A DNA stretch of 9,266 bases. Source: an uncultured Lachnobacterium sp. GTDB lineage: Bacteria; Bacillota; Clostridia; Lachnospirales; Lachnospiraceae. Below the pieces are notes generated by a model. It was not told the DNA's origin. It saw only the letters and a program-made list of their open reading frames with translations, and did no database searches. Shown here one piece after another: positions 6,114 to 9,266 of the stretch (its first letter is position 1; each line of letters starts with the position of its first letter). The stretch lies in assembly GCA_900548765.1 (NCBI GenBank), contig URLU01000080.1, forward strand, positions 1 to 9,266. The letters are read 5' to 3'. The position numbers were made by a program, and so were the translations under genes.

Positions 6114-6671
6114 CTGAGTAAAAGGTATAACTTCAGGCTGGCTCCCCCCTGTGTCATGCTCCCCTATGAATTTTTCCATCCATACCATGTCGTACCATCT
6201 GCCAAACTTGTAGCCACATTTATGGAAGGTGCCCACCATGCTGTAACCGAGTTTTTCATGAAAACGCACACTGTCCTGAGTCAGGTACTCATCCTCTATC
6301 TGTGGATAGCCTATACAGGCATTTACATTTAATATGCCCTGCTTCTTAAGTATTTCTTCAAGGCACTCATAGAGTATTCTGCCAATTCCTTTTTGTCTTT
6401 CATCCTGCTTCACATATATGGATGTCTCTACAGACCAGCCATAGGCAGCCCGTTCCTTAAAGGGGCTTGCGTATGCGTAGCCTAGTATTTCATGATTCTC
6501 CTCTGCCACAATGTATGGAAATTTCTGAAGGGTATTGTGTATGCGGGATGTGAATTCCTCCAGGGTGGGTACGTCGTACTCAAAGGTGATGGCGGTCTTC
6601 TCTACGTAGGGGGTGTATATGGCTAGCAGGGCTTTGGCGTCTGCTGGGGCTGCGATGCGGGTTGTTATCAT
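6105..6671 (-). CDS. GNAT N-acetyltransferase, phosphinothricin-acetyltransferase-like
   Basis: Cytoplasmic acetyl-CoA-dependent acetyltransferase of 188 residues. It opens with the typical IAAPADAKALLAIYTPYVEKT (residues 6-26), has the acetyl-CoA pyrophosphate loop RQKGIG at 92-97, and ends its core with FGRWYDMVWMEKF (156-168), characteristic of the PAT/Bar branch. Relatives acetylate small amines such as phosphinothricin or methionine sulfoximine; the natural substrate here is unknown. I choose the ATG at 6671 over one at 6695: AGGAG lies eight bases before it, the family N-terminus begins there, and the upstream ATG would be only about five bases inside the predicted transcript without a binding site. 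The C-terminal 20 residues after the core look like an unconserved tail. Confidence 0.92.
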   Translation of the reverse strand: MITTRIAAPADAKALLAIYTPYVEKTAITFEYDVPTLEEFTSRIHNTLQKFPYIVAEENHEILGYAYASPFKERAAYGWSVETSIYVKQDERQKGIGRILYECLEEILKKQGILNVNACIGYPQIEDEYLTQDSVRFHEKLGYSMVGTFHKCGYKFGRWYDMVWMEKFIGEHDTGGSQPEVIPFTQLK

Positions 6672-6706
6672 TGGTTGGTCTCCTGTTCTGTACATTTTCG
6701 CATAAA

Positions 6707-6735
6707 ATAATACTATTATGAGGGGGATTTTTCAA
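6707..6735 (-). promoter_or_regulatory. Promoter of the acetyltransferase gene
   Basis: On the minus strand, -35 TTGAAA (6730-6735), a 17-base spacer containing CCCCC, and -10 TATTAT (6707-6712). The start near 6700 leaves about 29 bases before the ATG at 6671 and supports that start codon. Confidence 0.65.
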
Positions 6736-6990
6736 GTGTGGATGAACTAGCTGTAGATGGCTTATATGTATGTTGCCTGTATATATTGTCTATCTGTATA
6801 TTGCCTACATGTATGCAGCTTATATATTATGGTATTCACGTATTTTGGATTTTTCTGGCTTAAATCACTGGTTTAGGTACTAAAAATCGCATATTTTGTA
6901 TTTTTTAATGGATATTTAGAAAAAATGGCTGGTTTTTATGGGAAAAATCCAATTTGGTGTTAGTTGTGGATTTTTTTGAGTGTTTATTGG
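6736..6990. other. AT-rich intergenic DNA with weak repeats, no gene seen
   Basis: No coding frame, tRNA or rRNA is visible. The stretch 6760-6835 is a degenerate TG/TA-rich repeat, with TGTATGTTGCCT (6767-6778) recurring as TGTATATTGCCT (6795-6806), 28 bases on. An 11-bp perfect inverted repeat (TTGGATTTTTC at 6845-6855, complement at 6942-6952) encloses 86 bases of AT-rich DNA. I cannot assign a function. Confidence 0.5.
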
Positions 6991-7035
6991 GGTAAAGGTC
7001 CAATGTACATTTACCTTGAATTGCGGGTGCTTTGC

Positions 7036-7073
7036 GCACTATCGTGCCGCTTGCTCATATACGGACATTCGTC
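7036..7073. repeat. 38-base terminal repeat of the structured element, copy 1
   Basis: Matches 7223-7260 at 34 of 38 positions in the same orientation; the four differences are two dinucleotide changes (CG/TA and TA/AC). It keeps the GCAC-TATC-GTGC hairpin but lacks the outer-stem partner that copy 2 has, so this copy looks truncated or folds differently: GTGC at 7027-7030 can pair with GCAC at 7036-7039 in a competing hairpin. Confidence 0.85.
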
Positions 7074-7091
7074 TATATACTACACGCTAAC

Positions 7092-7152
7092 CACCAGTCG
7101 CAGCTCCGCTGCTTTCCCTGGTGGAATACTCACAACTCCGTTGTTCGTATTC
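7092..7152. repeat. Paired hairpins of common design inside the structured element
   Basis: Hairpin 7124-7152: 6-bp stem GAATAC/GTATTC, symmetric TC/TC loop, 5-bp stem ACAAC/GTTGT, 3-base loop. Hairpin 7092-7123: 6-bp stem CACCAG/CTGGTG, asymmetric internal loop (TC opposite TTTCC), 5-bp stem GCAGC/GCTGC, the same 3-base loop TCC. The stems differ in sequence but the architecture and loops are kept. Confidence 0.7.
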
Positions 7153-7205
7153 GTACATTTGCTTATATATTTTGTGTTAGCGTAGACCCGGCTGGTTCCC
7201 AGCCT

Positions 7206-7251
7206 CCGGTTATTCGCAATCCGCACTATCGTGCTACTTGCTCATAACCGG
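7206..7251. repeat. Fully symmetric nested hairpin of the structured element
   Basis: An 8-bp stem (CCGGTTAT/ATAACCGG), a TC/TC 2x2 loop (GA/GA on minus), a 4-bp stem GCAA/TTGC, a 3x3 loop, a 4-bp stem GCAC/GTGC and a 4-base loop at 7227-7230. All 46 bases are accounted for with mirror symmetry. It ends nine bases from the foot of the groEL terminator. Confidence 0.75.
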
Positions 7252-7260
7252 ACATTCGTC
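7223..7260. repeat. 38-base terminal repeat of the structured element, copy 2
   Basis: Second copy of the repeat at 7036-7073, 187 bases away. It forms one side of the nested hairpin at 7206-7251 and abuts the groEL terminator at 7261 without a single spacer base. Confidence 0.85.
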
Positions 7261-7306
7261 AAATAAAAAATCAGAGCCAAGCTAGCTTGCCTCTGATTTT
7301 TTATTT
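7261..7306 (-). terminator. groES-groEL terminator, symmetric and probably bidirectional
   Basis: Arms 7261-7276 and 7291-7306 are perfectly complementary over 16 bp. Between them, a single mismatch leads to the 12-base self-complementary CAAGCTAGCTTG. Both strands end the stem in T-rich DNA (TTTTTTATTT on minus, TTTTTTATTTT on plus). It lies 16 bases past the groEL stop, so it terminates the chaperonin operon, and it could equally stop plus-strand transcription arriving through the structured element. Confidence 0.92.
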
Positions 7307-7322
7307 TCCTCATTGTCTACGC

Positions 7323-8945
7323 TTACATCATCCCCATGCCTGCGCCGCCGGCTGGCATTGCTGGTGTGTCCTCTTTGATGTTTGCTACTGCTGACTCTGT
7401 TGTAAGAAGTGTTGATGCTACAGATGTTGCATTCTGGAGAGCACTTCTTGTAACCTTAACTGGGTCAAGGATTCCGCTTGCAACCATGTCAACATACTCT
7501 TCTGTTGCTGCGTTAAAGCCGATTCCTGCCTCTGACTCTTTTACTTTATTGATAATTACAGCACCCTCAAGTCCTGCATTTGCTGCGATATAGTAAAGTG
7601 GAGCCTCAAGTGCCTTAAGGATAACCTTTGCACCTGTCTTCTCATCTCCCTCAAGTGTATCTGCAAGAGCTGATACCTTCTTTGATGCATGAATGTATGC
7701 AGATCCGCCACCTGCGATAATTCCTTCTTCTACTGCTGCTCTTGTTGCGTTAAGAGCATCCTCCATACGGAGCTTAGCTTCCTTCATCTCTGTCTCTGTT
7801 GCTGCACCAACTCTGATTACTGCAACTCCACCTGCCATCTTAGCAAGTCTCTCCTGAAGCTTCTCTTTGTCAAACTCAGATGTTGTCTCATCAATCTGTC
7901 CACGAATCTGGTTGATTCTGCCCTTGATTGCGTCCTTGTCTCCTGCTCCATCAACGATTACAGTGTTCTCTTTCTGAACCTTAACTGACTTAGCACGACC
8001 AAGCTGATCCATTGTTGTATCCTTAAGCTCAAGTCCTAAATCTGAGCTGATTACCTGACCACCTGTAAGGATTGCGATGTCCTCAAGCATAGCCTTTCTT
8101 CTGTCACCATATCCAGGAGCCTTTACAGCTACTACATTGAATGTTCCACGAAGCTTATTTACGATAAGTGTTGTAAGAGCCTCGCCCTCAACATCCTCTG
8201 CAATGATAAGAAGTCTTGAACCTGACTGTACAATCTGCTCAAGGAGAGGAAGAATATCCTGAATGTTTGAAATCTTCTTGTCTGTAATAAGGATATATGG
8301 GTCATCAAGTACTGCTTCCATCTTATCCATATCTGTACACATGTATGCTGAAAGGTATCCACGATCAAACTGCATACCTTCTACAAGGTCAAGCTCTGTC
8401 TCCATTGTCTTTGACTCTTCAATTGTGATTACGCCATCGTTTGTAACTTTTTCCATAGCATCTGCTACCATGTTACCAACTGCCTCGTCACCAGCAGAAA
8501 TAGCAGCAACCTTTGCAATCTGGTCTTTTCCTGTTACCTTCTGGCTCATTTCCTTGAGAGCCTCAACTGCTGTATCTGTTGCTTTCTTCATACCACGACG
8601 AAGAACGATTGGATTTGCACCAGCCTCAAGGTTCTTCATACCTTCCTGAACCATAGCCTGTGTAAGAACTGTAGCTGTTGTTGTACCATCTCCTGCTACA
8701 TCATTTGTCTTTGTAGCAACTTCCTTGACAAGCTGTGCTCCCATGTTCTCGAAAGCATCCTCAAGCTCGATTTCCTTTGCGATTGTAACACCATCATTTG
8801 TAATAAGTGGTGCACCAAAGGACTTATCTAATACAACGTTTCTTCCTTTTGGTCCGATTGTAACTCTAACTGTATTTGCTAATTTATCTACACCTGCTCC
8901 AAGAGCTGCTCTTGCTTCTGAGCCATATTTAATTTCCTTTGCCAT
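7323..8945 (-). CDS. groEL: Chaperonin GroEL (60 kDa subunit)
   Basis: Cytoplasmic subunit of the double-ring ATP-driven folding chamber that works with GroES. The 540 residues are full length. Nucleotide-binding motifs GPKGRN (31-36), TNDGVTIAKEIE (49-60) and GDGTTTATVL (85-94) are intact. The conserved GAATETEMKEAKLRMEDALNATRAAVEEG block of the second equatorial half is present, and the tail is the usual Gly/Met-rich GGAGMGMM. GAAAGG lies about 11 bases before the ATG, directly after an AT-rich tandem repeat. It is the second gene of the groES-groEL operon, about 70 bases after groES, and is closed by a strong terminator. Heat-shock control (HrcA/CIRCE is usual in this phylum) would act upstream of groES, outside the window. 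Confidence 0.99.
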   Translation of the reverse strand: MAKEIKYGSEARAALGAGVDKLANTVRVTIGPKGRNVVLDKSFGAPLITNDGVTIAKEIELEDAFENMGAQLVKEVATKTNDVAGDGTTTATVLTQAMVQEGMKNLEAGANPIVLRRGMKKATDTAVEALKEMSQKVTGKDQIAKVAAISAGDEAVGNMVADAMEKVTNDGVITIEESKTMETELDLVEGMQFDRGYLSAYMCTDMDKMEAVLDDPYILITDKKISNIQDILPLLEQIVQSGSRLLIIAEDVEGEALTTLIVNKLRGTFNVVAVKAPGYGDRRKAMLEDIAILTGGQVISSDLGLELKDTTMDQLGRAKSVKVQKENTVIVDGAGDKDAIKGRINQIRGQIDETTSEFDKEKLQERLAKMAGGVAVIRVGAATETEMKEAKLRMEDALNATRAAVEEGIIAGGGSAYIHASKKVSALADTLEGDEKTGAKVILKALEAPLYYIAANAGLEGAVIINKVKESEAGIGFNAATEEYVDMVASGILDPVKVTRSALQNATSVASTLLTTESAVANIKEDTPAMPAGGAGMGMM

Positions 8946-8959
8946 GATTAATTCGACCT

Positions 8960-8998
8960 TTCTTATTTAAATTTCTTATTTAAATTTCTATTTTAAAT
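8960..8998. repeat. 13-base tandem repeat, three units, between groES and groEL
   Basis: TTCTTATTTAAAT occurs exactly twice (8960-8972, 8973-8985), followed by a third unit with two changes (8986-8998). On the mRNA it gives an A-rich leader of ATTTAAATAAGAA units; the last unit runs into the groEL ribosome binding site GAAAGG. It fills most of the groES-groEL gap and may keep the binding site unstructured or arise from slippage. Confidence 0.85.
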
Positions 8999-9015
8999 TG
9001 TATTGTTTTATTTTG

Positions 9016-9266
9016 TTACTCTACAACTGCAAGAATATCATTCTGTCTAACAATGATGTATTCCTGTCCCTCAAGCTTAACCTCTGTTCCAGCGTACTTA
9101 GAATAGATAACCTTCTGTCCTTCTTTAACCTGCATAACAACTTCCTTGCCATCTACCATTCCGCCAGGTCCAACTGCAACAACCTCTGCCTCCTGTGGCT
9201 TCTCCTGCGCTGCACTTGTCAGGATGATTCCTGATTTAGTTGTCTCCTCAGCTTCTAACTGCTTTA
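9016..9266 (-). CDS. groES: Co-chaperonin GroES, partial (N-terminus outside the window)
   Basis: The minus strand encodes 82 residues and a TAA stop, without a start inside the window. The visible part begins KQLEAEETTKSGIIL, which includes the mobile-loop region that contacts GroEL, then VVAVGPGG, KVIYSKYAGTEVKLEGQEY and the C-terminal IVRQNDILAVVE. Compared with the roughly 94-residue family, about 12 N-terminal residues are missing; the last partial codon fits the leucine of the expected DRVVL. It caps the GroEL ring during folding and is the first gene of the operon. Confidence 0.97.
   Translation of the reverse strand, partial: KQLEAEETTKSGIILTSAAQEKPQEAEVVAVGPGGMVDGKEVVMQVKEGQKVIYSKYAGTEVKLEGQEYIIVRQNDILAVVE

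Larger units (their letters stand above)
6991..7260. repeat. Modular hairpin-rich structured element beside the groEL terminator (possible structured RNA)
   Basis: Nearly every base here can be placed in a nested hairpin. Read along the plus strand: a 6-bp hairpin at 6991-7015; the GCAC/GTGC hairpin (7036-7047) of the first 38-base repeat; an outer stem 7080-7091 with 7176-7185 enclosing two hairpins (7092-7123 and 7124-7152); a 6-bp hairpin at 7190-7204; and an 8-bp nested hairpin at 7206-7251. Several hairpins share one design: outer stem, TC/TC internal loop (GA/GA on minus), inner stem, tiny loop. ACATTYG follows the stem unit at about 7065, 7155 and 7252, showing a repeated module of 90-97 bases. 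Weak overlapping ORFs on the plus strand only reflect these repeats. GC content is above that of the flanking intergenic DNA. It may be a dispersed repeat, a structured RNA, or both. Confidence 0.6.

Noticed and set aside
6672..6695. Longer acetyltransferase start at 6695
   Set aside because: It lacks a ribosome binding site, lies about five bases from the predicted transcription start, and adds residues before the conserved N-terminus.
6964..7247. Two overlapping plus-strand ORFs of 73 and 71 codons across the structured element
   Set aside because: No ribosome binding site, no recognisable family, and their internal peptide similarity (RTFVYI / RTFAYI) is explained by the underlying DNA repeats and hairpins.
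6991..7260. CRISPR array
   Set aside because: Only two full copies of the 38-base repeat occur, with a structured 149-base interval; there are no regular short spacers and no cas genes.

Overview
The window looks like chromosome of a low- to moderate-GC Gram-positive anaerobe, most likely a member of the Lachnospiraceae (Roseburia/Agathobacter/Eubacterium rectale type). This is inferred from the style of the GroEL, PurA, DegV and CstA proteins, strong AGGAGG-type ribosome binding sites and AT-rich intergenic DNA; no 16S rRNA or other marker is present to prove it. Every convincing gene lies on the minus strand, so transcription runs from high to low coordinates.

Layout, in order of transcription: the 3' part of groES (cut by the window edge) and groEL form the classical chaperonin operon, closed by a long symmetric terminator hairpin at 7261-7306. 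Next is a 626-base gene-free stretch. Its right part (about 6991-7260) is a dense, modular, hairpin-rich repeat element; its left part is AT-rich DNA with weak repeats. A GNAT acetyltransferase of the phosphinothricin-acetyltransferase type follows (start corrected to 6671), then a YczE/YitT-like membrane protein with its own near-consensus promoter embedded in the end of the acetyltransferase gene. Next comes a strong-looking promoter and a leader of about 216 bases carrying a terminator-like hairpin, a possible short upstream ORF and a start-site hairpin, all ahead of a CstA-family peptide/pyruvate transporter gene. A DegV fatty-acid-binding protein and adenylosuccinate synthetase (purA) then form a two-gene operon with its own promoter and a clear terminator. 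Last is a HAD-superfamily (beta-phosphoglucomutase-like) phosphatase, again with its own promoter.

The genes are mostly housekeeping functions: protein folding, purine synthesis, lipid handling, carbon-starvation uptake and metabolite phosphatase. They are arranged as short, independently promoted units, and I see no phage, IS element, CRISPR array or defence island. The less ordinary parts are non-coding: (1) the modular structured element beside the groEL terminator, with 38-base near-identical repeats at its ends and hairpins that share a symmetric GA/GA internal loop; (2) the cstA leader, whose architecture suggests conditional expression; (3) a 22-base palindrome-containing sequence found identically in two intergenic regions more than 4 kb apart. 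PurA also departs from the usual family motifs at its guanine-recognition site.
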